The translations under genes and the position numbers were made by a program. The notes beneath the pieces are model-generated. The model had not been told where the DNA came from and searched no databases. It saw only the letters and a list, made by a program, of their open reading frames with translations. A stretch of 64,000 nucleotides of DNA from Candidatus Zixiibacteriota bacterium. GTDB lineage: Bacteria > Zixibacteria > MSB-5A5 > GN15 > FEB-12. Positions 33,770 to 42,134 of this stretch are shown piece by piece (the first letter of the stretch is position 1; every line of letters starts with the position of its first letter). The stretch covers positions 716,069 through 780,068 of the forward strand of contig DAOSXA010000001.1 of NCBI GenBank assembly GCA_035380245.1, read 5' to 3'.

Positions 33770-35209
33770 CTATCGGTAAAATACTATTTCGACCCGACGA
33801 TTCTGAGCTCGTCCGGCTGCGGTTTGATTGGAAGCCACGAAATCCACTTCACCCTTGCCAAACACTTTGATACGATCCGTTTCCACGCCCAGCGAGACGA
33901 GATAGTCACGTACGCGACGCGCCCGTTTCTCGGAAAGCTGCTTGTTGGCCGTGGCCGTTCCGATGTTGTCGGTGTAGCCGCTGATTTCAAGTTTCACGTC
34001 GGATACAAAGACGAGCAAGCGAGCCAGTTCTTTCAGTCGTTCACGATTATGGGGATCGACTTCGAACGAACCGGGTACGTAGTCGATATTCAACACCATC
34101 GGTTTGTCCAGCATCGACAGATCGATACAGCCGTTGTGATCGACCTTGATTCCAAAAAGACTGTTCGGACAGTCATCGAGACCGTCCGGAACACCGTCAC
34201 CGTCCGAGTCGAGCGGACATCCGGAGGCGTCCACCGCCGCACCGACCGGGTTAAACGGACAATTATCGCGGTAATCGGGAACACCGTCATAGTCGGAGTC
34301 GACCGGACAACCGTGAATATCAACGGCGCCGCGTGCTTTGAGGTCGGTTTGCGGGCAGTCATCGAGACCGTCCGGGATACCGTCCATATCAAGATCGATC
34401 GGACAGCCGCGCCGATCCACGATCACTCCGGCTCTGGTGTCGGGGCAGTCATCACGACCGTTGGGCACCCCGTCACCGTCGCTGTCGTCCTCGTCGACCT
34501 TAACCGGTTGCTCCCATGACACGGGACGAGCGGCCCAGTTAGTGGAGGAACGCCATTCGGATCGCCGACCGAACGAGAACGTCAGTGAAATCATGCTGCT
34601 CAGGATAGTCCGATGTCGACGGCTCTTGGTTTCCGGAGCAAACTCTACCCCGAGCCCGGTGAGATAGTCGTATTGGAAATTCCAGCCGAAATCGAAGCGG
34701 TTGGAGAGACGATATTTCAACTGTGCTTGTATTGAAGCCATTACTTCCGAAGCCTGATAATCCACCAGTTGTTCGCGGGTTCCCATTACACGAATCAACG
34801 TATCCGCTTCGGCATCTTTCACCTTCCATAACGCCAGACCGCCGCCGCCGGCCAGTCTCAGATTGAACTTGTTAACCGGATTGAACAAGAGGCGACCGAC
34901 CGTCACGTATACCCGGGTGACTTTGTACACCCGGTCGGCGTGATTCTTGTCGATACCGAACTGCAACGATGAACCGTAAGTGGTATCGTTGTAGATGGAA
35001 TTGAAACCTAGCCCCAGTTCCGCGGACCAATGATCGTCGATACGATAACCCAACATGAAGCCCATGTCGGACTGGTACGGGAAGAGGCCTTCGTCGCCGC
35101 CGTCGATTCTAATCACCCCGCCCTGAGCGCCGAGATAGAACCTGTGTTCCACGGCGCCGACCGAGGCAGAAAACAGCACAACGAGCAGAATGATAATAAC
35201 TCGCTTCAT
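33770..35209 (-). CDS. OmpA-family outer-membrane protein with TSP3 repeats
   Basis: The product of about 479 residues has a signal peptide (MKRVIIILLVVLFSASVGAVE) and an N-terminal beta-barrel (about 25-225). Five to six thrombospondin-3 calcium repeats follow (about 240-355: DSDGDGVPNGRDDCP, DLDMDGIPDGLDDCP and so on). The C-terminal OmpA domain (about 370-478) contains SGYTDNIGTATANKQLSEKRARRVRDYL and GRAQNRRVEI, which bind peptidoglycan non-covalently. I chose the ATG at 35209 because the signal peptide begins there; an ATG 45 nt upstream would add a poorly fitting leader. It likely anchors the outer membrane to the wall, matching its wall-enzyme neighbours. Confidence 0.9.
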   Translation of the reverse strand: MKRVIIILLVVLFSASVGAVEHRFYLGAQGGVIRIDGGDEGLFPYQSDMGFMLGYRIDDHWSAELGLGFNSIYNDTTYGSSLQFGIDKNHADRVYKVTRVYVTVGRLLFNPVNKFNLRLAGGGGLALWKVKDAEADTLIRVMGTREQLVDYQASEVMASIQAQLKYRLSNRFDFGWNFQYDYLTGLGVEFAPETKSRRHRTILSSMISLTFSFGRRSEWRSSTNWAARPVSWEQPVKVDEDDSDGDGVPNGRDDCPDTRAGVIVDRRGCPIDLDMDGIPDGLDDCPQTDLKARGAVDIHGCPVDSDYDGVPDYRDNCPFNPVGAAVDASGCPLDSDGDGVPDGLDDCPNSLFGIKVDHNGCIDLSMLDKPMVLNIDYVPGSFEVDPHNRERLKELARLLVFVSDVKLEISGYTDNIGTATANKQLSEKRARRVRDYLVSLGVETDRIKVFGKGEVDFVASNQTAAGRAQNRRVEIVFYR

Positions 35210-35260
35210 TGTCCATAAGATTCGAGGCGCTCGAATGGAATGCAATAAAAACATCGCCGC

Positions 35261-36535
35261 TTAATACGGCTTGGTGATTTCGACACCGGTGTAATAATGT
35301 TTCAGGATACGATCATAAGACCAACCATCACGCGCCAGGCCGATAGCCCCGCACTGACACATCCCCACACCATGGCCGTAACCCCGACCGTTAAAAGTAA
35401 CGGAGACCAGATTGCCCAGGGGATCACGCTCGATATCCACGTCGAATCGGCCGGAGGGAAGAATCAGATCCGGGTTGGAGGTCCGACCGATAACCCAGCG
35501 GATCCGGTCTTTCTGGAAACGGTAGACATCGTTATCGGTGCGAACCATGAGCTTCGCTACCCGGCCGCCGGGGGTACGCTCCATGATCTTGATATCGTTT
35601 ACCTTACCGATTACCATGTCGCGACCGCGATCCGACGACAGATACTGCTCTAACCGTCCACGAAGTTGCTTTTCCGTGAAAACCTCTTTCCAGGTGTAAT
35701 ACTTGGACCAGGAACATGCCCCGCTGTCGGACACCGCCTTGAGATAGGGAATTTCTTTACGGTCCCAGACCGCTGAAATGGCGTCGGTCATCCCGCCACA
35801 GGTGGAATGATAATAAGCATCAATGAACTTACCCTCGTAAGTCATAACCTGCCCGGCGGTTTCATTGACAGCCCGGTCAACTAACCGGTTCTCCGCCTCG
35901 ACACCATTGTATACCTGGTCGATAATGGTGTTTTTCAGGTCATACGGTTCGTTGGGGTATTGTTGCAGATGTGAAATCGTATAGGTCCGGGCGGCCACCG
36001 CCTGAGCCTTGATCGCCTCCAGTTCGCTTTCTTCACGCGGGCCGATCTCCGGCGGTACTACGCCATAGAGGTAATCTTCCACATAGAGCACGTTGATAAC
36101 CTTAACATTCTGCCCGGCGGGGAGTGTTTTGATCAAACCGCGATAACGCTCTTTGTCAAGACGAAGCAGATTCCCGGAACCACGCGGTATAAGATTGATT
36201 TCATCCTGTCTGGAAGCCAGTACCTGGCCACGGTCGTTTTCCACATCGAGCCGGCCGCTGTAAACCGTAACTTTTACCGGGCGTGTCGAGTAATAAACCG
36301 ATTGGACACCGTCCTGCAGACATTCCACCGCGAACTGGCCGTCACCGCTTATCGTGGCATTCGGCTGGGAATCCTCCAGAAGAACTCGCACGAACGGAAC
36401 ACGGATATAAGTTCCCCCGGTCTCATCACGCAGGCCGGGAACGGTAGCACAGGAAAAAACCAGCACTATCAACAACAGGCCGGTTCCAAGGCGAGCCGTC
36501 CATTTAATCGGTTTGGCCAATTTTTCGATCATCAC
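35261..36535 (-). CDS. SpoIID/LytB-domain protein (peptidoglycan-active, lipoprotein-like)
   Basis: The 424-residue exported protein has an N-terminal hydrophobic segment ending VLVFSC, a possible lipobox. The SpoIID domain contains VVPPEIGP, EAIKAQAVAARTYT (about 175-188), AYYHSTCGGMT and the terminal GRGYGHGVGMCQCGAIGLA (about 385). SpoIID of Bacillus is a lytic transglycosylase acting on stem-less glycan strands; non-spore-forming bacteria carry related LytB-type proteins. Its start overlaps the stop of anmK by 4 nt (ATGA), so the two are translationally coupled. The product of SpoIID-like transglycosylases, 1,6-anhydro-MurNAc, is exactly the AnmK substrate, which fits the coupling. Confidence 0.92.
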   Translation of the reverse strand: MMIEKLAKPIKWTARLGTGLLLIVLVFSCATVPGLRDETGGTYIRVPFVRVLLEDSQPNATISGDGQFAVECLQDGVQSVYYSTRPVKVTVYSGRLDVENDRGQVLASRQDEINLIPRGSGNLLRLDKERYRGLIKTLPAGQNVKVINVLYVEDYLYGVVPPEIGPREESELEAIKAQAVAARTYTISHLQQYPNEPYDLKNTIIDQVYNGVEAENRLVDRAVNETAGQVMTYEGKFIDAYYHSTCGGMTDAISAVWDRKEIPYLKAVSDSGACSWSKYYTWKEVFTEKQLRGRLEQYLSSDRGRDMVIGKVNDIKIMERTPGGRVAKLMVRTDNDVYRFQKDRIRWVIGRTSNPDLILPSGRFDVDIERDPLGNLVSVTFNGRGYGHGVGMCQCGAIGLARDGWSYDRILKHYYTGVEITKPY

Positions 36536-37728
36536 TTTCTTTTACGACTCCCTGTCTCCGACGGAGGTTGTACGAAATGGCCCAGCACCGGTGAGCGTGT
36601 CGGTCCACCCGGTAGTCGAGTCGGCTCTGATCGCAAACAACTCTCCCCCAGTAGTGCAAAACACGCGGCCTCAACCAGGTCTCCGTCAATTCCCAAGCTG
36701 TCTATTTTCTCTACCTGCAAGTCCGGCAAGTGATATTGAAGTCTTTTGACAAAGAATCTGTTGTTCCGCCCGCCTCCGGTCAAATACAATTTGTCGAGGA
36801 ATAGATCCTTCTTCACCAGCGGCCAGACGGCTGAAGCGATACTCAGGGTGGTCAATTCCGCCGCTGTACGCATTATATCATACCGGCTGAGTTTGAGTCG
36901 TTTCCCCTGGTTGACGATCGTTCGTGCCAGTTCCAGACCGAACTGCTCACGACCGGTAGAACGCTCCCGCGCCGAATAAAACGATTGCCCCAGCAACAGC
37001 GCCAATAATCGTTGCGATAGTTTACCCCGCTCAGCCAGTCGGCCGCCTCGGTCGAAAGGCTGATCGAACAACATTTGGGCCAGTAAATCCAGCAGGGCGT
37101 TACCGGGTCCACAGTCGGCCGCTTTGAGCTTAATTTTCCCTCCGGGGGATTCGGGAAAATAAAAGAAATTAGACATACCGCCAATGTTGACGATCAGTCG
37201 CGGTTCCGTCTTAGAGCTAAACAATCGTCCCATCGCGGCTGTGGTAATCGGTGCTCCCTCACCCCCGGCGGCGATATCCGCCTGGCGGAAATCACCGACC
37301 ACCGGCAGACCGGTCCGGGCGGCGATCATATCCAGTGAGCCGATTTGGAGTGAACCGCGAAACAGCCGACCCAAATAGTTACCTCCGGTCGGAAGGTGTC
37401 GCACCGTTTGACCGTGCGAGGCTATAAGATGAACCGTGGTTCCCTTGCCGGCCAGTCGCTTGATGAATCCTGCTGCGGCGCGACCGATAAAATCCCCAAG
37501 GTAGTTGTCCAGATATACCAGTTCATCCAGAGCGACATTCTTGCCGTCGGCAATGCGATGAATCATCCGCCGCAACTCAGACGGAAATTTCCGTTTAGTC
37601 CCGGCAATGAAACTGATACGGCGCCGGTCAATCGCCATGGCTGCCAGATCTAAACCGTCAGCCGATGTCCCTGAATTCAGGCCGACGACGTTGAGTCGTT
37701 TCCTGTCTGTGAGTCTGGTCGGCAACAT
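36532..37728 (-). CDS. anmK: Anhydro-N-acetylmuramic acid kinase
   Basis: The 398-residue kinase opens and phosphorylates 1,6-anhydro-MurNAc to MurNAc-6-phosphate in peptidoglycan recycling. Landmarks are GLNSGTSADGLDLAAM (about 16-31, ATP phosphate loop; most homologs have MSGTS), IASHGQTVRH, VGDFRQADIAAGGEGAPI with the catalytic Asp (about 155), NIGGMSN and LTGGGRNN near the C-terminus. It is cytosolic and of normal length plus a short basic tail. It lies 12 nt after nagZ and overlaps the SpoIID gene by 4 nt. MurQ, the next enzyme of the pathway, is not in the window. Confidence 0.95.
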   Translation of the reverse strand: MLPTRLTDRKRLNVVGLNSGTSADGLDLAAMAIDRRRISFIAGTKRKFPSELRRMIHRIADGKNVALDELVYLDNYLGDFIGRAAAGFIKRLAGKGTTVHLIASHGQTVRHLPTGGNYLGRLFRGSLQIGSLDMIAARTGLPVVGDFRQADIAAGGEGAPITTAAMGRLFSSKTEPRLIVNIGGMSNFFYFPESPGGKIKLKAADCGPGNALLDLLAQMLFDQPFDRGGRLAERGKLSQRLLALLLGQSFYSARERSTGREQFGLELARTIVNQGKRLKLSRYDIMRTAAELTTLSIASAVWPLVKKDLFLDKLYLTGGGRNNRFFVKRLQYHLPDLQVEKIDSLGIDGDLVEAACFALLGESCLRSEPTRLPGGPTRSPVLGHFVQPPSETGSRKRK

Positions 37729-37740
37729 GGCGATTATTAA

Positions 37741-38742
37741 CTAGCGAATAACCGTACTGTCCAGCTTCAACTTGACCGATGCCACTCTTTCCAGAGAGCG
37801 CTTAATCCGCTCGACAGGGATTTCCCCATGACGAACGGCATTCTCGAAGAAATCGAATGCCTCCATAGATGCTTCATGATTAGGTCCGAACAGCAACATA
37901 TCATGCCCGGCCATGAACGCCTTGACTGCTCGTTCACCATACGGTCCAAGACCGGCAGCCCCTTTCATAGTCAGGTCATCGGTGATGAGCGGACCATCGA
38001 AAGCGAGTTGATCGCGCAGAAGCGTTTGAATCATCTCACCGTTGGCGGTGGCTATTTCATCACCGAATCCGTCGATACGAACATGCGTACTCATGACCAG
38101 GTCGGCTCCGGCTTCAAGCCCGGCCTGGAACGGAAGCATCTCCCGTTGTTGCCAGATCAACTCGTCGTAGGAAGCTTCGGCGATCCCCAGATGAGGATCG
38201 ATCTCCGCCGCCCCCAGACCCGGGAAATGTTTGAGACAAGATATCAATCCGGCAATACGGGACAGTTGTACGGCCTTGCGAACGAATGGCTCCACTTTCT
38301 CCGGGCTGTCGGCAAAAGTGCGCCCCTGGAGACAGTTATTGTTCGGGTTAAACCCGATATCAGCCACCGGCGCCAGGTTAAGATTAAAACCAAGCGATTC
38401 GAGATATACCGCTGAGCGACGGTAATCCTCTTCAAACTTTTCCAGTCCCAGGCTGTTGCCGTATTCCGATGCTGCCTGAATCTGAGCCGGAGCACCTTTG
38501 ATACGGCTGACACGGCCGCCTTCCTGGTCAATCGCAATGAACGGCGACCGGGCTCCCTGGAGAGCCTCCCGGATCTGTTCGATGTTTTCGCGTACCAGTT
38601 GCAGGCTGGAACAGCTTTCACCGAATAAGATAACGCCCCCAATCCTCTCCTCAGCCAGAAAATTCAGCAAGTCCACCGGTGGCTGCTCACCGGCGAAACC
38701 AACCACAAAGAGCTGGCCAAGTCGCGAAATCAGGTCATTCAA
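37741..38742 (-). CDS. nagZ: Beta-N-acetylhexosaminidase, glycoside hydrolase family 3 (NagZ-like)
   Basis: The 333-residue GH3 enzyme removes GlcNAc from GlcNAc-anhydroMurNAc muropeptides. AIDQEGGRVSRI (about 70), NLAPVADIG, the general acid/base loop KHFPGLGAAEIDPHLG (Asp-x-His dyad, about 170-186) and the nucleophile Asp in ITDDLTMKGA (about 255) are all present. No signal peptide is seen, as expected for the cytoplasmic recycling enzyme. The start is TTG at 38742 with GGAGGGG about 6 nt upstream; an ATG 4 nt downstream is out of frame. It is followed by anmK after 12 nt and preceded by a GGDEF gene 36 nt upstream. Confidence 0.94.
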   Translation of the reverse strand: MNDLISRLGQLFVVGFAGEQPPVDLLNFLAEERIGGVILFGESCSSLQLVRENIEQIREALQGARSPFIAIDQEGGRVSRIKGAPAQIQAASEYGNSLGLEKFEEDYRRSAVYLESLGFNLNLAPVADIGFNPNNNCLQGRTFADSPEKVEPFVRKAVQLSRIAGLISCLKHFPGLGAAEIDPHLGIAEASYDELIWQQREMLPFQAGLEAGADLVMSTHVRIDGFGDEIATANGEMIQTLLRDQLAFDGPLITDDLTMKGAAGLGPYGERAVKAFMAGHDMLLFGPNHEASMEAFDFFENAVRHGEIPVERIKRSLERVASVKLKLDSTVIR

Positions 38743-38778
38743 AGTATCCCCTCCGCTGTATGGAGTTATTTCCTCTTA

Positions 38779-40338
38779 CTACATTACACATACCAGATTC
38801 CTTCCCTCGTCCTTCGCTCTGTAGAGAGCCTTGTCGGCGATTGAGATCAGCTCCTCATGTGACTTGCCGTTCTCGGGATATGAACTGACACCGACAGAGA
38901 CGGTGATATGCACCGGTTCTTTGGCTCCCAGATCAATACCGGCGGCTTCAACCTGAGCTCGGATGCGCTCGCCAATCTGGGTTGCCTCAGCCAGGGGTGT
39001 TTGCGGTAGAATAATCACAAACTCTTCACCGCCATAGCGGGCGAATATATCTACATCACGAATACACTGTTTAATAATCCCGGACAAGGTAGACAGAACT
39101 TTATTACCGTGTTCATGACCGAACGTATCGTTCAGACGTTTGAACCAGTCGATATCCACCATTACCAATGACAACGGCAGGTCGTAACGAACGGCACGCC
39201 GCTGTTCTTCTTCAAGCTTTTGTACGAAATAACGGTAGTTGTACGCCTGCGTCAATTCATCAATGATAGTGAGTTCCTCGGTCTTACGATGCAGTTCGGC
39301 GTTGTCCAGAGCCAACGCTGCCGATCGCGCTACCACCGAAAGAAGCTGCACATCCTTGTCGCCGAAGGCATCGATTTCATCAGACTCCGTCGTAAGCACA
39401 CCCTTAATAGCTCCGTGTGTAACCAGCGGGACAATCATCACGGAACGCGCCGTTTCTGAAAGCGGCTTGTAATCGTTGCGCTGACGAACATCCTTGAGAC
39501 GCACCGATTCACCCAGCTCGCAGATCTTGGCAACCAGTCCCATGCCCTCCTCCGGTACTCGTTTGAGTTGGAAGTTCGGGCGGTTCCCCTGGGCTCTGAT
39601 CCGATATATACAGTCCTTCCCCTTGTCATGGATGATCATGCTGTAACACTCATATTCCAGCACGTCTCCCATGATCCGGGCTACTTCTTTGACAACACCG
39701 TTGGCATCAAGAATCGAGGCAAGAATACGGGTGTTTTCATAAATCATCTCGATTAAAGCCTGAGATTTTTCCAACTCAGACGTTCGCATGTTCAAGGTGT
39801 TGAACAGCTTCAGGAGTCGTTTCTCGGACCGACGCATATAATCCGAGGCATAATGAATAGTCAGAAAACTTACGACCATGAGCCCGACGCGAAGAGCGAC
39901 ATCAAACGAAAGCGACATATTCAGATCGGGGAAAATTACCGCAATATAGGCTCCGCAGACCAGCAAAGTTACGACCGAGGCGAACCAAAGGGTAAGCACA
40001 TAAGCGGCAATAGCTATAGTCAGATAAAACAACAGGAAAAAGGATGATTGATAGCCGCCGGTATAAAGGATAATTGTCGGGATGAGCAGAAGATCGTATA
40101 TGACCGAGGAAAGATATGCCAGCTTGATATCGAAATGTCCCTTCATCGCCCAGTAGAAAAAACCAAGATGTAGCACGAACGTCCCCAGCGCGGCATAAAA
40201 GAAAATCCTCCCATTTTCCTCATAATTACCTACCAGAGTAAACCAGGCAATCCCTACCAGCACGATTATTCGCGCCAGCAGATAGATCGTATCAATCCTC
40301 GGCAGGAGAGTTTTATGGCGATCTAAAAAGAGTTTCAT
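38779..40338 (-). CDS. Membrane GAF-GGDEF diguanylate cyclase
   Basis: The 519-residue protein has five to six membrane helices (about 20-175), a short coiled coil (about 175-200), a GAF domain (about 205-350) and a GGDEF domain (about 360-519). The catalytic motif is GGEEF in RYGGEEFVIILP. The product-inhibition I-site RDVD is five residues upstream, so the enzyme is expected to make c-di-GMP and be feedback-controlled. MVDIDWFKRLNDTFGHEHGN is the metal/GTP-binding segment. It is the first gene of the minus-strand cell-wall cluster, 36 nt before nagZ. The signal sensed by the membrane or GAF part is unknown. Confidence 0.93.
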   Translation of the reverse strand: MKLFLDRHKTLLPRIDTIYLLARIIVLVGIAWFTLVGNYEENGRIFFYAALGTFVLHLGFFYWAMKGHFDIKLAYLSSVIYDLLLIPTIILYTGGYQSSFFLLFYLTIAIAAYVLTLWFASVVTLLVCGAYIAVIFPDLNMSLSFDVALRVGLMVVSFLTIHYASDYMRRSEKRLLKLFNTLNMRTSELEKSQALIEMIYENTRILASILDANGVVKEVARIMGDVLEYECYSMIIHDKGKDCIYRIRAQGNRPNFQLKRVPEEGMGLVAKICELGESVRLKDVRQRNDYKPLSETARSVMIVPLVTHGAIKGVLTTESDEIDAFGDKDVQLLSVVARSAALALDNAELHRKTEELTIIDELTQAYNYRYFVQKLEEEQRRAVRYDLPLSLVMVDIDWFKRLNDTFGHEHGNKVLSTLSGIIKQCIRDVDIFARYGGEEFVIILPQTPLAEATQIGERIRAQVEAAGIDLGAKEPVHITVSVGVSSYPENGKSHEELISIADKALYRAKDEGRNLVCVM

Positions 40339-40756
40339 TAAAACGTTCCCATGCTACTTCTCTTTTTATCGGCTGATACTTGAGTTTGTTTATTGTACCC
40401 AAACGATTTACAGAAATAGCTCATGCGAGTGAGGTTGCCAGATACAAATTATGAATGTTTCAGGCTGATTTAGAATCGGCCTACCTCAGTTCCGATATCT
40501 ATATATGTTCCCCAATTGTCCGCATACTTTCCTGTCCGACAATAACATAGCAGACTCAATCACTTGCTGTTGTACCGCCTCTGGCCGGATCCGTCGAATC
40601 ATTTAATTCTACAATCAGTTGAGAGTCTTGCCGACGTTGGAGATTGCAGGCACCAAACTAAAAGCTCTTTTTTCATTGGCATCATGGTTGGCTCATCGTA
40701 TTATTCCGGTAACTTAGGACAAGTCAACACGTATCTGTCATTAGGAGGACTCTAAG
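40339..40756. other. Divergent non-coding region
   Basis: The region lies between the GGDEF gene and the polymer-forming protein gene. An AGGAGGA ribosome site at 40743-40749 decides the TTG start downstream. No other element was recognised. Confidence 0.6.
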
Positions 40757-42058
40757 TTGCCTTACACCGCTCACCATTTTCGCTCAACCGGTCTTGTCAT
40801 TATTGGGATCATGATTCTGCTGCTCACCGGAGCAGCCGGAGCAGCGGTATTCGAACACGGCGACGAAGTCCACATTACTAATCTCCATCGGATCGAGGGA
40901 GACTTATACGCTTCCGGCAACACTGTCACGGTCGACGGTTACATCGGCGGTGATTTCTGTTGTTTCTCCAACACCGTCAACTCCAACGGAGAAGTAGCGG
41001 CGTCGGAGAACATCTGCGCTTATAATTACCGTCAGGGAGGCCGGGTCGATGGCTCTCTGCGGGCATTTGCTTATCAAGCTGAGATCGAGGGATACATTGG
41101 TCGTTCGCTGCTTCTGGTCGGTTTTGAAACTCGCGTCGGCAGCCGCGCAGTTATTCGACGCGATTTAGTCGCTTCGGGATACAAATTCGATTTCGCCGGA
41201 CGACTCATGGGCAACTTGAAGGCCGAGGCTGAAAATGTGCATATCACCGGCACGATTGATGGTGATGTCAAAGTCGAAGCGAAAAGACTGGTGATTGCAC
41301 CACCGGCCGTCATCAAAGGCAACCTGACCTACACCTGCGAACATCAGATGGAAATCGACACCGCCGGGGGTGTAGTCGTGCTTGGCGACATCGTCTGGCA
41401 ATTGCCCGGCAAAGAAGAAAAACTCGAAGAAGAATCTTCTCCAACAGCCGGCCTGAAAAATAGTTTGATTGAAATCTCCCGGATTCTGGCTTCTTTTCTG
41501 CTCGGCTTGATCATCATCTTCCTCTTCGGGCGCTATGCCGAAGAAACAACCAAACAACTTCGTACTCGTCCCACCATTGCCGTTGCAGTCGGTTTACTGA
41601 CTGTGCTGGTTGGAATCCTCTCGCTTTTAGCGCTGTTCACCTCGTTGATGCTTTTAATCATCGGGCTGGTCATGCTGTCGGGAGAAATGGCTGTGATTGG
41701 CGCTATGCTGCTGGTCGTATCGATTCTTATGTTGCCAATATCCACTTTCGCCGGTCTTTTCTCCGGCGCGCTCTGCTACCTCGGCACAATCGCTTTCGCT
41801 CCGGTATTGGGTTGCCTCCTGATGCGCCTGGCCAGAAAAGAACCATCCCCCATCGGAAAACTACCGCTCCTGCTGGGCCTGGTCGTGATTGCGTTGCTTA
41901 GCTGGATTCCGTACATCGGGACCGCCATCTACCTGATCTTCTCCGTTCTCGGGGCCGGAGGAATAGTGCTCGGCATTCGCCATTGTCGCCAGACCGTTAC
42001 CTTACCGACAAACGAACCGCTCTCCAACCAGACCGATAACAACTCCTCCCCTGAATGA
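40757..42058 (+). CDS. Bactofilin-like polymer-forming membrane protein
   Basis: The 433-residue protein has a signal peptide or anchor (about 12-30). It then has a right-handed beta-helix of short repeats typical of the polymer-forming cytoskeletal (bactofilin-like) family, about 35-215: HRIEGDLYASGNTVTVDGYIGGDF, GRVDGSLRAFAYQAEIEGYIG and ITGTIDGDVKVEAKRLVI. The C-terminal half (about 240-415) has five to six membrane helices. This architecture is found in envelope proteins with unknown function. The start is TTG, chosen because AGGAGGA precedes it by 7-8 nt. It is alone on the plus strand. Confidence 0.82.
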   Translation: MPYTAHHFRSTGLVIIGIMILLLTGAAGAAVFEHGDEVHITNLHRIEGDLYASGNTVTVDGYIGGDFCCFSNTVNSNGEVAASENICAYNYRQGGRVDGSLRAFAYQAEIEGYIGRSLLLVGFETRVGSRAVIRRDLVASGYKFDFAGRLMGNLKAEAENVHITGTIDGDVKVEAKRLVIAPPAVIKGNLTYTCEHQMEIDTAGGVVVLGDIVWQLPGKEEKLEEESSPTAGLKNSLIEISRILASFLLGLIIIFLFGRYAEETTKQLRTRPTIAVAVGLLTVLVGILSLLALFTSLMLLIIGLVMLSGEMAVIGAMLLVVSILMLPISTFAGLFSGALCYLGTIAFAPVLGCLLMRLARKEPSPIGKLPLLLGLVVIALLSWIPYIGTAIYLIFSVLGAGGIVLGIRHCRQTVTLPTNEPLSNQTDNNSSPE

Positions 42059-42073
42059 TCGGGATTAAAGCAG

Positions 42074-42107
42074 AAAAAGAAGCAGTGCCGAATACGACAC
42101 CGCTTCC
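42074..42107 (-). terminator. Terminator of the gamma-glutamyltransferase gene
   Basis: On the minus strand, gaagcggtg / cactgcttc (one G-U) is followed by ttttt. In plus-strand RNA the G-U pair would be an A-C mismatch. Confidence 0.7.
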
Positions 42108-42134
42108 ATAGATTTAGTTACGGCTTAAAGAAAA

